A stretch of DNA of 64,000 nt from CBCYMI01 sp965183855 (GCA_965183855.1 CBCYMI010000010.1:99815-163814), one strand, 5' to 3'; positions 9,427 to 19,109 are shown, numbered from the stretch's first letter. Notes: generated by a model from the letters alone, not told the origin. A program made the numbers and translations.

Positions 9427-9897
9427 TTATTCAATAAGAATAAGTGCTTCTCCAAATTCAACAGGTTGCGCATCTTCAACCAGAATTTTTTTTAATACTT
9501 CCTGTCTTGTCGGCATAAACGGGATTAAAGGTTTTCATAGCTTCAATCAGTAATAAAGTATCTCCTTTTTTAACTTTATCGCCTGTTTGAACAAATGGAG
9601 ATGAGTTTGGGTCAGGTCTTAGATAAACTGTTCCAACCATGGGAGATTTAAACGCTCATTTCATGTTCCAGCTCTGTTTTTTCTTTGGCTGTTTGTTCAG
9701 GCTGAGCACTTGCCTTTGGGGCAGAGGAGCTTGTTATCTGATAATTTTCGGGAATTGCTGAATGAGCTTGACGGGCAACACGAAGCCGTAATCCTTCATG
9801 TTCCAATTCAATTTCCGTCAGATCTGTTTCATGAAGGATTTTTGATAATTCACGTAGAATATTTAGATCAAAAGGGGGGCGACTTGGGGGTTGTCAT
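9427..9897 (-). pseudogene. accB: Biotin carboxyl carrier protein accB, three frameshifts in this sequence
   Basis: AccB carries the biotin of acetyl-CoA carboxylase. Translation of the minus strand from ATG 9897 through three one-base insertions yields a complete protein: an N-terminal FDLNILRELSKILHETDLTE region, a Pro/Ala/Glu linker, then the biotinyl domain KSPMVGTVYLRPDP ... IEAMKTFNPVYADKTG (biotinylated Lys in EAMK) ending QPVEFGEALILIE before the TAA at 9427-9429. Extra bases lie in a C6 run (about 9874-9879), a T3 run (near 9650) and an A8 run (near 9486-9493), all relative to the sense strand. The conserved sense on both sides points to miscounted homopolymers rather than decay. It precedes accC in the same direction. 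Confidence 0.8.
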
Positions 9898-9955
9898 AAA
9901 TTTTTTCTCACCAAAATAAAAATAAACAAAGATTGTCTAGCAGGAATTTCCTGAT

Positions 9956-10433
9956 CTATTTATGCCTGGGCTGTTTAATTAACCATAATGCGGCATCAAG
10001 AGCCAGTAAATAGCTTTTTATACAAACCCGCTAATAATTCCATCTGCCAATAAAGAAATCCATGATTTCTGACGAAAGGATTCACGTGCCATTGGCGATG
10101 AGAGATGAATCTCTATGATGGCAATTCCTTTTAACATTTTTACAGCATCATACAAGGCTAAAGATGTATGACCATAGGCAGCGGGATTGATAATTAAGGC
10201 GATGCCATCTTGATAGATTGTGTGTATTTTCTCAATTAAGGCTGTTTCAGAATTGCTCTGAAAGAAATCAATTTCATATTGATGGTCACATTGATGCTTG
10301 TGTTTAAGATCATTCAGACAGGCTGTTTTAATTTCTTCAAGGCTTGCCTGACCATAAATTTCGGGCTCTCTTTTTCCAAGCATATTTAAATTAGGACCAT
10401 TTAGATATAAATTTTTTTTTTCACAATTTGCAT
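9956..10433 (-). CDS. aroQ: 3-dehydroquinate dehydratase, type II, with two apparent frameshifts
   Basis: AroQ dehydrates 3-dehydroquinate in the shikimate pathway. Family blocks are LNGPNLNMLGKREPEIYG (catalytic Tyr follows), FFQSNSETALIEKI, LIINPAAYGHTSLALYDA and IEIHLSSPMARESFR. As printed, the open frame runs 10018-10485 with an untypical N-terminal tail and stops at GFV. Restoring one base in the A10 run (10411-10420) gives a normal start, MQIVKKKNLYLNGPN, from ATG 10433. Restoring one G near 10021 replaces GFV-stop with GFGIKSYLLALDAALWLIKQ and the TAG at 9956-9958. The corrected protein would be about 159 residues. It is a member of the indel-rich island and lies upstream of thiS in divergent orientation. 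Confidence 0.8.
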
Positions 10434-10573
10434 CCAATATTATATATTCTATTTTTAATATGCTTTCTAAAAGGATAGAAAGCATATACTATATTCAGAC
10501 TGATGAAAATAGCATATTATACTTTTATCTTTGCTATTCATATAGTATATAACCCAAAAAAGGTAGCCCTGTT

Positions 10574-10778
10574 ATGCGATTCATTTTTTTAAATGGTAAG
10601 AAAATTGATTATCCAGAAGATTTATCTATCTCTGAGTTATTAATTATGCGTGATCTGGATGAAACAATAATTGCCGTTGAGCGCAATCTTGAAGTCATCC
10701 CAAAATCCCTTTATTCCTCATTAAGGATTATGCCAGGGGATAAAAATTGAACTTGTCCAGTTTATCGGTGGAGGATAA
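10574..10778 (+). pseudogene. thiS: Sulfur carrier protein ThiS, frameshifted near its C-terminus
   Basis: ThiS is the small ubiquitin-like carrier that delivers sulfur as a C-terminal thiocarboxylate for thiazole formation with ThiG. From ATG 10574 the reading is MRFIFLNGKKIDYPED ... IIAVERNLEVIPKS ... RIMPGD and then hits TGA because of one extra A in the run at 10742-10746. With that base removed the frame ends KIELVQFIGGG, giving the obligatory C-terminal Gly-Gly before TAA 10776-10778. Without the Gly-Gly tail the protein could not work, so the state of this one base decides whether the thiazole pathway is intact. thiG starts eight bases downstream. No thiamine-pyrophosphate riboswitch is visible upstream. 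Confidence 0.75.
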
Positions 10779-10786
10779 ATTTTATT

Positions 10787-11594
10787 ATGACACATATTCT
10801 AACGAAAAAAGACCAATCCTTAGACCAAAAAGATGCATTGATCATAGCGGGTCAGAGATTTCAGTCTCGTTTAATTATTGGTACAGGAAAATATAAAACC
10901 TATCAGCAAAATGCAGAAGCTTGAAAGCTTCTGGCGCGGAAATGGTAACCGTTGCTTTAAGACGCGTTAATTTATCTAAGCTGGATGAGCCAAAATTGAG
11001 CGATTTTATCAAACTGGATAGATATCGTTATTTGCCCAATACAGCAGGGTGTCACACAGGAGAAGAAGCGTTAAGAACATTAAGACTGGCAAGAGAGTTG
11101 GAGGATGGTCTTTGGTTAAACTCGAAGTTTTATCTGATCCGAAACATCTTTATCCCGATATGAGAGAAACGCTAAGAGCCGCTGAAATCTTAATCAAAGA
11201 AGGGTTTGAGGTCATGGTATATTGTAATGATGATCCTGTATATGCCAAACGCCTTGAAGAAGTGGGATGTTGCGCAATTATGCCATTAGGAGCACCGATT
11301 GGCTCTGGATTGGGGATCAAAATCAGGTCAATATAAGATTAATTATAGAGCAAAGCAAGGTTCCAGTCATTGTTGATGCGGGTGTTGGAACGGCTTCTGA
11401 TGCCTTGATTGCGATGGAGTTGGGCTGTGATGGTGTATTGGTTAATACAGCCATTGCACAGGCAAAACATCCCATTTTAAATGGCTGAAGCAATGAAACT
11501 TGCTGTTCGTTCAGGAAGACAAGCCTATCTTGCAGGTAGAATGGCTAAGAAATATTATGCAGACCCTTCTTCTCCATTGGCAGGATTAATTTAG
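10787..11594 (+). pseudogene. thiG: Thiazole synthase ThiG, four frameshifts in this sequence
   Basis: ThiG makes the thiazole phosphate of thiamine from deoxyxylulose 5-phosphate, dehydroglycine and ThiS-thiocarboxylate. Stitching frames gives a full-length protein: RLIIGTGKYKTYQQNAEA, LKASGAEMVTVALRRVNL, the LPNTAGCHTGEEA block, WSLVKLEVLSDPKHLYPD, EGFEVMVYCNDDPVYAKRLE, MPLGAPIGSGLGI, VPVIVDAGVGTASDA and the C-terminal AGRMAKKYYADPSSPLAGL. The breaks are a lost T near 10921, a lost G near 11101, a lost A near 11325 and an extra A near 11479, all at short mononucleotide runs. The catalytic Lys region (VKLEV) and phosphate-binding loops are preserved. The pattern suggests sequence error or very recent lesions. 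Confidence 0.8.
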
Positions 11595-11946
11595 AATTTT
11601 GGTTGTGTGTTGCCTATATTAAGTAAAATCGGATTAATCCTTGTATAGATTAACGTATAGATTAACCTGTTGCGTTTTTGTATTAGGAGAACAACATCCA
11701 GATTAATTATTTTTGCAAACAAGCATGTTTGATCTTGGGATTATACACCTGGTTTCAAGATTGTTTAATCTGGAATAAATTAAAAGAATCATTTATAGTA
11801 AAGATAATAAATTATAAAATGAAAGATTAGAAAAAACCTCAAAAATTCTATTTGCGAAAAGTCTGTTTTATAAATTGCTGGCTTTAGAGTTAGGCTCGAT
11901 TTTTTTAAGCCAATCTTGAAAAAGAAAAGAATAATTGCAAAACCTC
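11595..11946. other. Intergenic region between convergent genes
   Basis: This 352-bp AT-rich spacer lies between thiG and the end of the minus-strand repeat protein gene. It contains a short direct repeat of GTATAGATTAAC (about 11632-11665). I see no gene, RNA or convincing terminator. Confidence 0.5.
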
Positions 11947-13831
11947 TTAGGGAAAAAGAGGATCTGTTGGCATAAGAATTAAATCATCAGAGATTGGAGG
12001 TTCCATATCATCATTAAGACTATTTTGTTCATCAATATAGGTTTGAACTCGATCTTCAAGTCCAGGATGATGAGCTTCATGATCATGTTCAAAATCATCT
12101 ATGATTTTAAAAGCTGGGCTTGTTTAATTCTGCGATTTCTTCTGTTGAATGAATAAGAGAGGGTTCTGCTTCTTCTGTTGGATGAATAAGAGCTTCTTCG
12201 GCTTTAGGGATAGAATTCTCAATGAGTGGTAATAGGAGATCATAAGGAAGTTTGATTGTTAAAAAGTTCATCTTCCATTACGTGTTCTACATCTGACATA
12301 ATGTCTTGATAGGCAAGATGATCTGGGTTGGTTAATTGTTCCCTGATTTGAGCAAGAAGCTCTTGAATAAGAGATTCCTGACAATAATTAAGTATTGTTG
12401 GCGCAGGAAATTCTGGCTGATCTATGGATAATGTGGCGTTATAAGGATGAGTTGGACGGTTTTTGTCGTTTCACTATGTTCAGCTAGTGCGGTTTCTGTC
12501 GTTTCACTATGTTCAGCTAGTGCGGTTTCTGTCGTTTCACTATGTTTCAGCTAGTGCGGTTCTGTCGTTTCACTATGTTCAGCTAGTGCGGTTTCTGTCG
12601 GTTCACTATGTTCAGCTGGTGCGGTTTCTGTCGTTTCACTATGTTCAGCTGGTGCGGTTTCTGTCGGTTCACTGTGTTCAGCTGGTGCGGTTTCTGTCGG
12701 TTCACTGTGTTCAGCTGGTGCGGTTTCTGTTTGCTCTTTTAATTGACGGAATACGGTCTCTATATTTTCTCTGTGTTCGGGTGAGGCTGTTTCTATGCTT
12801 TCATTGTGTTGAAATAGTCTTGTTTTTAGAGCTGGATTTTGAGCTGAAAAATCATCGCTTATACTATCAAAATTGGGGGGAGATGTTTCTGTTTGCTCTT
12901 CTTGTTGACGAGATATGGTCTTTGTATTTTCGCTGTGTTTTGGTGGTATTGTTTCTGGGCTTTTACTATTAAGAGGTAATGTTTTTTGAGGATGTAAATC
13001 TATTGGGGATGAACTTTGTTGGTCATCTCCATTTTCAGATTTAAAATAAGCTCTTGGATCATCAGATTGATATCCTGATAAATCATCATTATTGTTCATT
13101 TTAGAATTAACTCCTTTGAAATTTGAAAAAGAATGGATGTTTTTGAAATCAGGTTCTTTTGGTATGGTTTGTTTGGATATAGAATTCATTTTATGATCCG
13201 AATAAGGATTAAAAGATGTGGGTGGTGACAGAGCTGACTCGAAGGGAAGAATAGACGGCATCGTTGATTCAAAGAAAGAAGGGTTTGTTTGTACACTGGT
13301 GTTTTGATTGATCGGTTCTATCATATGACTGGATTGAAAAGGGGTATTAATTTGAGGGTTCATATTGATGTGTTGATTGCTAGAATTTGGCACAGGAGAG
13401 GGCTCGATAGGTAATTTATTAAAGGCAAGGATCTTACCTGTTGAATCTTTAAGAGTTAGGTTTATATTTGCTGTTATAATCGATTCAGGATCTGTAATAA
13501 TAACTGGAAGTTTAAGCATGATGGGCTCTGGAATTTTGATTTGTTGAAACGCAGTTTTTAACTGTGTTGTAAAACGCCCATTTCCAATATCTTCAAGATG
13601 AATTCTTGGTAAATAAGAACTTATTTTGGTAATATGATTTATAGATTCCAAAGAAGCATTAATATGCTTGGGATCGAATATTTTAAGCTCTTGTGAATGC
13701 TGATTATATTGACCAATATCTCTGTGAATATTCCGTTTTGTGGTTTCCATAATTGTTGAAACATGCCCAAGAATGCTGGAAACATTGTCTTCAATAGGAA
13801 GATCCGTTTTGATCAAAAACCTGTTTTGCAT
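11947..13831 (-). pseudogene. Acidic repeat-containing protein of unknown function, frameshifted 3' half
   Basis: I do not recognise this protein. From ATG 13831 (GGAG eight bases upstream; an in-frame ATG at 13846 also exists) it has a 110-residue N-terminal part with predicted helices (NVSSILGHVSTIMETTKRNI), a Pro/Ser/Asn-rich middle, and then eight 11-residue repeats of the type ETAPAEHSEPT. After the repeats, translation through about five one-base indels (12544-12561 pair, near 12455, near 12257 and near 12128) continues in a coherent acidic tail: QPEFPAPTILNYCQESLIQE, ALIHPTEEAEPSLIHSTEE, DDFEHDHEAHHPGLEDRV, ending PTDPLFP. No signal peptide or membrane helix is evident. It follows mlaF in the same direction. 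Confidence 0.55.
12465..12728. repeat. Tandem 33-bp repeat, eight copies, coding
   Basis: Eight 33-bp units (each GTGCGGTTTCTGTCG plus TTCACTATGTTCAGCT-type halves) encode an 11-residue Thr/Glu/Ala/Pro repeat on the minus strand. Units differ mainly at an A/G and a T/G position (CTAG versus CTGG, CGTTT versus CGGTT), so they form two sub-types. One unit (12541-12573) carries an extra T and a missing T that cancel. The length being a multiple of three means copy-number change would keep the frame. Confidence 0.85.
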
Positions 13832-14003
13832 AAGCTTTCTCCACATAAGCTTTTGCTTTATTTAAGGTAGAATGTATTGATATTCTTTTATCTTCGGGTT
13901 TAAAATGTAAACCAATTAAAAACTAATTTTTAGCTTTTCTTCTGATTATTCATAGAGATTGAGAGGGATAGGGTGGATTGTTAGTGTTTGGGATGATGAT
14001 CCG

Positions 14004-14765
14004 CTAAGACAGGATCTTTATCCGTCCGTGAATAAATTGATCTACATAAGGGTTTTGGCTCTTTTCGATCTGGTCTGTCTGTCCTTTCCAGATAAGTTTT
14101 CCCTGATAAATCATGGCAATTTCATCTGCGATTGTTTTAGCAGAAATCATATCATGCGTGATTGTAATCGCTGTTGAGCCAAGTGCTTTAACCTGTTGAA
14201 TAATGAGCTCATTAATTACATTGGCTGTAATGGGATCTAGCCCTGTTGTGGGTTCATCAAAGAAAATCAGGCTTGGCTTTGTAATAATTGCTCTTGCAAG
14301 TCCAACCCGTTTTTGCATGCCTCCAGATAATTCAGCAGGAAATAAATGGGCAGTTTGCTCGGAAAGATTAACTTTTTTAAGTGCATTAACAGCCATTTTA
14401 TAAGCTTTTTCTTTAGAGAAATGATCAACATTTAATAGTCTGAATGCAATATTTTGCCAAACATTTAGGGAATCAAACAAGGCGCCACCTTGAAACAACA
14501 TTCCAAATTGATTCATAGATTTCATACGTTGGCGATGATTGAGTGTTAGAATATCATCTCCATCCAGGAGAATTTTACCTTGATCTGGTTTGATTAATCC
14601 AAGAATAGACTTTAATAATACTGATTTTCCACTTCCAGAACCCCCAATAATCACCAGAGATTTTCCTTGTTCCAGTTCCAGATTAAATCCTTGAAGGACT
14701 TTTTTTGTGCCAAAGCGTTTATGTAAGTTTTGAATATTAAGTTTTAGTTGTTTTTTCATAATCAC
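14004..14765 (-). CDS. mlaF: MlaF-type ABC transporter ATP-binding protein
   Basis: This is the cytoplasmic ATPase of the Mla phospholipid transporter. Walker A is GGSGSGKS (residues 41-48), the ABC signature is LSGGMQKRVGLARA, and Walker B with the D-loop is LIFFDEPTTGLDP; a His switch follows in TITHDM. The length of 253 residues is typical. Its start overlaps the stop of mlaE by four bases, so the two are translationally coupled. MlaD is encoded 8 kb away on the other strand. No mlaC or mlaB is seen in the window. Confidence 0.93.
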   Translation of the reverse strand: MIMKKQLKLNIQNLHKRFGTKKVLQGFNLELEQGKSLVIIGGSGSGKSVLLKSILGLIKPDQGKILLDGDDILTLNHRQRMKSMNQFGMLFQGGALFDSLNVWQNIAFRLLNVDHFSKEKAYKMAVNALKKVNLSEQTAHLFPAELSGGMQKRVGLARAIITKPSLIFFDEPTTGLDPITANVINELIIQQVKALGSTAITITHDMISAKTIADEIAMIYQGKLIWKGQTDQIEKSQNPYVDQFIHGRIKILS

Positions 14766-15529
14766 ACAAATAAGGTTGTTAGAAGATAGTTTGCTGTAAA
14801 AATTAAAATGGCAGAGCCGACCACGGCATTGGTGGTTGCCAGTCCAACTCCTTTTGCTCCCCTGTCAGAATAAAATCCATAATAACAGCCCATTAATGCA
14901 ATAATATAACCAAAGACAATGGCTTTAATCAGTCCTGAAATAACATCCCAGCTTGTTACAAAATCAAGGGTGTTCTTAAGATAAACGGTTGGATTAAACT
15001 CCAATAATTGTGTTGAGACAATAAATCCACCCATTACCCCTATAATATCAGCGATGAGAACCAAAAGAGGAAGTGAAATTAACGCAGCTAGGATTCTAGG
15101 TGCAATTAAATATTGATAGGGATCTGTTGAAAGGGTTTCTAACGCATCAATTTGCTCTGTTACTCTCATCGTACCAATTTCGGCTGCAATGGAAGCGCTC
15201 ACCCTGCCTGCCAGCATTAAGGCAGCCAAGACAGGACCTAATTCTCGTGTTAGACCAACAACGACAATATTAGGCAGGAATTGTTCTGCATTAAATCTAG
15301 AGCCTCCTGTATAAATATTAAGAGCAAGTGCGCCTCCTGTAAAAATGGCTGTCATACCAATAACAGGTAATGAGAAATAGCCCATACGGATGATTTGTTG
15401 CCATGTTTGATGAATAAAAAAAGGAGGGGTTAAAATGGCTTTAAAACTTCTGATTGAAAACAGGCTTATTTTTCCAGTAAAGGCAAGACTGTTCAATACA
15501 ATTAAACCAATTATTCTAAACAAGGTCAT
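14762..15529 (-). CDS. mlaE: MlaE-type ABC transporter permease
   Basis: This is the inner-membrane permease of the phospholipid transport complex. About five to six hydrophobic segments are seen, and the family core is clear: SLPVIGMTAIFTGGALALN, the highly conserved VGLTRELGPVLAALMLAGR, then SASIAAEIGTMRVTEQIDAL, and PYQYLIAPRILAALISLPLL. The length of 255 residues is normal. It is the upstream partner of mlaF, with overlapping stop and start, and follows alr in the same direction after a 127-bp gap. Confidence 0.93.
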   Translation of the reverse strand: MTLFRIIGLIVLNSLAFTGKISLFSIRSFKAILTPPFFIHQTWQQIIRMGYFSLPVIGMTAIFTGGALALNIYTGGSRFNAEQFLPNIVVVGLTRELGPVLAALMLAGRVSASIAAEIGTMRVTEQIDALETLSTDPYQYLIAPRILAALISLPLLVLIADIIGVMGGFIVSTQLLEFNPTVYLKNTLDFVTSWDVISGLIKAIVFGYIIALMGCYYGFYSDRGAKGVGLATTNAVVGSAILIFTANYLLTTLFV

Positions 15530-15656
15530 AGCGGCATGCTCTAAGTAAATAGTATCTCAACACATTAAATCCTTTGATTTTTACCAAAAAGGATCTGGTA
15601 AAATGAATCATCTATCGATTAATATATTGATTTTCTGAAATTGTAAAAACAATCTT

Positions 15657-16778
15657 TTATGTTTTATAAATTTTTTTAAATCGGTTTCCAAGTCGGGTTA
15701 GAATTTCATAAGAAGTGGTTTGGCAGGAATGTGAGAAGGAATCAAGCTCTTTTCCTAACAGCGTAATCATATCTCCAACGTTAAGTTTGGTTGCGATTTC
15801 TGTACTATCCAATGCAGTTAAATCCATTGAAATTTTACCAAGAACAGGAAGAAGATGTCCTTGAAATCTGGCAAACGCCCTGTTGGATCCAGATCGTAAT
15901 AAGCCATCTGCATACCCAATGCCAATAAGTGCAATTTGTTTATCAGAATGAAGTTGGTAAGAGGCATCATACCCAATACTTTCTCCTTTTTTAACAGATT
16001 TAATCTGTAAAACAGGGACTTTGATGATGATAGGAGGGGTTAAGTTAAGTGTGTTTTGAACAGAGGAAGCGTGTCCACCATAAAGTCCAATGCCTAGTCG
16101 AATTTGATCAAAATGATAGTCTGAACCAATGAGTGTTCCAGCAGAATTTACAAATGATTTTCTTTTATTTTTAAAAAGTTCAGAATGAGCGATCGCGTTA
16201 AATCTGATTAATTGTTGTTGATTCATTGGATGACGCAAAGAAGAAGCACAGGCAAGATGGCTCATAACCAGATCAATCTTATCCATCAGGCAAGCTGAAA
16301 TGTTTTCAAACTTTGGAAGATCTTCAATGGAAAGCCCAAGACGATTAATTCCAGTATCAAAATGAAGTGCGGCAGTTAATGGATCGGATAGATGATGTGT
16401 TTGTTTTTGAAAACACCATTGTTTAACCTGAGACCAATCATTGAGTACAGCAGAGAGCTGATAGGTTTCAAACAGGTGTGTTTGTGTTAAAAAAAAACCA
16501 TTTAAAACATAGATTTTACAAGAATTCCCCATTTTTTTTCTTAAGGAAACACCCTCTTTAAGCGTTGCGACATAAAAGGTGTTTGCTCCGAGTTTATATA
16601 AAACATCTGCAATTTTACCTGCTCCCAAACCATATGCATTTGCTTTGAGAACAGGCGCAATTTCTGTCTTTGGAGTAATAAAATTCCGATAGGAAAGGTA
16701 ATTTTGTTGAATGGCATTTAAATCAATAATTAATTGGGGAGAGTTCATGAAATTGCTCAAAACAAGTGCTGGATTCAT
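15657..16778 (-). CDS. alr: Alanine racemase
   Basis: Alr is a PLP enzyme making D-alanine for peptidoglycan. The PLP Lys lies in PVLKANAYGLG (Lys45 with this start), HFDTGINRLGL and RLGIGLYGG are family blocks, and the second catalytic base Tyr is in SIGYDASYQL; GYADGLLRSGSN and GKISMDLTALD follow. With 373 residues it is slightly longer than usual because of about ten extra N-terminal residues. Starting at the internal Met (MNSPQLIIDLNAIQQNY) would be more typical, but neither start has a clear ribosome binding site. It lies between dnaB and mlaE, all on the minus strand. Confidence 0.95.
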   Translation of the reverse strand: MNPALVLSNFMNSPQLIIDLNAIQQNYLSYRNFITPKTEIAPVLKANAYGLGAGKIADVLYKLGANTFYVATLKEGVSLRKKMGNSCKIYVLNGFFLTQTHLFETYQLSAVLNDWSQVKQWCFQKQTHHLSDPLTAALHFDTGINRLGLSIEDLPKFENISACLMDKIDLVMSHLACASSLRHPMNQQQLIRFNAIAHSELFKNKRKSFVNSAGTLIGSDYHFDQIRLGIGLYGGHASSVQNTLNLTPPIIIKVPVLQIKSVKKGESIGYDASYQLHSDKQIALIGIGYADGLLRSGSNRAFARFQGHLLPVLGKISMDLTALDSTEIATKLNVGDMITLLGKELDSFSHSCQTTSYEILTRLGNRFKKIYKT

Positions 16779-17035
16779 TCATAGTATCGCATGTATTCAT
16801 AATAAGGCAGGTTTTTGGGGAATTCAATTTTTATTTTTCTTTCTTTTCTAAAATAGTTTCTTTTTTTCTAAAATATAAAAAGAGGGTTTAGCTCCTGTTT
16901 TGTAAAAAAATAATTGCCTGTCTTTAAAAGACGAAAAGAAGGCATGTTAAATAAATGTGCTTTATATTATTTAAGCTTGAATGAAGTTCTTTTCTGTTTG
17001 GACAGAAAAATCCAGTTTTTAGATCTTTAAAGATA

Positions 17036-18529
17036 TTATCGAGTTTCATCAAGATTTCCAAATTTGGTTAATTCCTCTTCAAAGGATAGTTTGACCGTTC
17101 CTATTGGTCCATGTCTTTGTTTTCCAATAATGATTTCTGCTAGCATATGAATTTTTTCCATAATTTCCTGCCATTCTTTATGCTTTTGATTATCATCTTG
17201 ATGATTGGGTCTGATATTGGGTTCACTTCTTGATAGATAATAAGCTTCACGATAAACAAACATAACAACATCTGCGTCTTGTTCTATGGATCCTGATTCT
17301 CTTAAATCTGCCAATTGTGGTTTTTTATCCTCGCGATTTTCAACCTGTCTTGAAAGTTGTGATAAAGCAAGAACAGGGATATTTAACTCTTTAGCAAGTG
17401 CTTTTAGATTCTGTGTGATCTCACTGACTTCTTGAACCCTGTTATCTCCCTTTCGTTCTGATGAAGTTACCAATTGCAAATAATCTACAACAATCAGATC
17501 AAGCCCAATGGTTCGTTTAAGACGACGGGCTCTTGCCATCAGAGCATGAATAGATAATCCACCTGTATCATCAATATAAAGTGGAATGCTTTCTAATTCT
17601 TCCGAGACATCACGAAGGATTTCATATTCTTCGGAGCTAATATCACCACGTCTAATTCGATGGGATGGTATTCTTGAGGTTTCTGCAATGAGCCTGGTTG
17701 CCAATTGTTCTGAGGACATTTCAAGTGAAAAAAAGCCAACAATACCACCATTAACTGTTTTTATATCTCCATTTTTTTGTTTTTCAGCCTGATAATGCCG
17801 TGCAATATGAAAGGCAATATTGGTTGCAAGCGCTGTTTTTCCCATTGAAGGACGACCTGCAAGAATAATCAAATCAGAAGCGTGTAATCCTCCGAGCTTT
17901 CGGTCAAGATCAATTAATCCAGTTGCAATACCAGAAAGATTTCCATCTCGTTTATAGGCCGCGGCTGCTGTGTCTATCGATTGGATTAAAGCAGATTTGA
18001 AAGGAATAAATCCTGATTGAGAACTTCCAGATTCTGCTAAGTCAAATAGTTTTTTTTCTGCAATTTCCAATTGTGATTTACTGTCTTGTTCCTCATCTTC
18101 ATTTTGAGCCAGAAATTGAATTTCATTTCCAATTCTGATGAGTTCACGTTTAACAGATAAATCAACAATCAAGCGTGCATATTCAGAAATTGCAGAAAAA
18201 GAGGCTGCATTGGACAATAAGTGAGCAAGATATTCTATCCCTCCAATTTCCTGAAGTGCTTGATCTTTTTGAAATCTGTTTTTTAACGTAACGGCATCTG
18301 CCAGCATGCCTTTTTGGATAATGCTTTGTATGGCTTCATAGAGTTTTGCGTGAATAGGATCATAAAAATGATGAGAGGTAAGCTCATCGCCAATTTTATT
18401 AAAACATTCATTGTCAAATAAAAGAGCCCCTAATAAAGCTTGTTCTGCCTCAAGATTATGCGGGATCTCATTTGGTTTTAAATCTGTTGTTTGAGCAAGA
18501 TAAAGGGGTTGTTCCATTGTTTTTTCCAT
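17036..18529 (-). CDS. dnaB: Replicative DNA helicase DnaB
   Basis: This is the hexameric fork helicase that unwinds DNA 5'-3' and recruits primase. The N-terminal domain (IPHNLEAEQALLGALL, about 22-37) is followed by the RecA-like helicase domain with Walker A GRPSMGKT (225-232), the SLEMSSEQLATRL motif, LIVVDYLQL (Walker B) and the LSQLSRQVENRE / DLRESGSIEQDAD motifs. The length of 497 residues is normal. A second start codon four residues in has a GGA eight bases upstream and may be the true start. The promoter side contains two perfect DnaA boxes, suggesting initiator control. It lies downstream of the rpsF-rpsR-rplI operon, a common bacterial order. Confidence 0.96.
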   Translation of the reverse strand: MEKTMEQPLYLAQTTDLKPNEIPHNLEAEQALLGALLFDNECFNKIGDELTSHHFYDPIHAKLYEAIQSIIQKGMLADAVTLKNRFQKDQALQEIGGIEYLAHLLSNAASFSAISEYARLIVDLSVKRELIRIGNEIQFLAQNEDEEQDSKSQLEIAEKKLFDLAESGSSQSGFIPFKSALIQSIDTAAAAYKRDGNLSGIATGLIDLDRKLGGLHASDLIILAGRPSMGKTALATNIAFHIARHYQAEKQKNGDIKTVNGGIVGFFSLEMSSEQLATRLIAETSRIPSHRIRRGDISSEEYEILRDVSEELESIPLYIDDTGGLSIHALMARARRLKRTIGLDLIVVDYLQLVTSSERKGDNRVQEVSEITQNLKALAKELNIPVLALSQLSRQVENREDKKPQLADLRESGSIEQDADVVMFVYREAYYLSRSEPNIRPNHQDDNQKHKEWQEIMEKIHMLAEIIIGKQRHGPIGTVKLSFEEELTKFGNLDETR

Positions 18530-19109
18530 TTTAAAGCAGATTGCATCCTAGCCGAAATCATACAGTCCTGCATCTTTTTGTATGTAATTATACACAGAAT
18601 ATCGATATATATTCACAAAAAAATTCACCCCTGTGGATAAGTTGTTTTATATTTCTCTTCCCTTCCAATTTGTCTGTTCGGATTGTTTTTAAGAATGAAA
18701 GCTCCAGGCATTGAATATCACAATTAGATAAAATAAATTTATATTATTTAACTCTGTTATTTTGTCAGATGAAAGATTTCAAACCCGATCTGTTTTAAAT
18801 ATGTAACTCCAATCCTCTATATCTGTCTTTTAAAAACAAGAGATGAGTAAACAGGTTTGTTTGAAAGTTAAAAAAAAGGGTTTGATTAAGCTGTTACTCA
18901 ACCAAAAACGCCAAATAGAATGAAACTGTCTTTATTAGCTCAAACGAGAGTTAAATGCTTTCAATCCTGAAGCGAATTAAATGGATGCTCTGGTTTGATA
19001 AACTTGCAATATTGATGTGTTTGCAGATCTTCTTATTAAAAAAGACATCTTCTTAATGCCAGTATAAGAGAGAAACAGTCTGAGAATTAAGAGAGAAACA
19101 TTCAGGCTT
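18530..19109. other. dnaB upstream region with DnaA boxes
   Basis: This AT-rich stretch of about 580 bp lies between the rplI terminator and dnaB. It contains two consensus DnaA boxes in opposite orientation within 53 bp, described separately. No gene or RNA was recognised in the remainder. Confidence 0.5.
18588..18640. promoter_or_regulatory. Pair of perfect DnaA boxes upstream of dnaB
   Basis: TTATACACA at 18588-18596 on the plus strand and TTATCCACA on the minus strand (TGTGGATAA at 18632-18640) both match the DnaA consensus TTATNCACA exactly. They face each other about 60-110 bp upstream of the dnaB start, so DnaA control of dnaB is the simplest reading. An origin would normally show more boxes and an AT-rich unwinding element with strand-skew change; I cannot test that here. 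Confidence 0.6.

Noticed and set aside
7956..9897. accC and accB as true loss of fatty-acid synthesis
   Set aside because: All catalytic motifs are intact across the breaks, the breaks sit at short runs, and neighbouring unrelated genes share the same pattern; sequence error or very recent change is likelier than established decay.
10486..10573. Thiamine-pyrophosphate riboswitch upstream of thiS
   Set aside because: The region is under 90 bp, AT-rich, and lacks the conserved CTGAGA core; no such structure can be drawn.
12465..12728. Possible CRISPR array (33-bp repeats)
   Set aside because: Units follow each other without spacers and encode an in-frame 11-residue repeat; no cas genes are present.
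12463..12972. Plus-strand frame with repeated SFHYVQLVRF units
   Set aside because: It is the antisense shadow of the 33-bp coding repeat; the minus-strand frame extends far beyond the repeat and has balanced composition.
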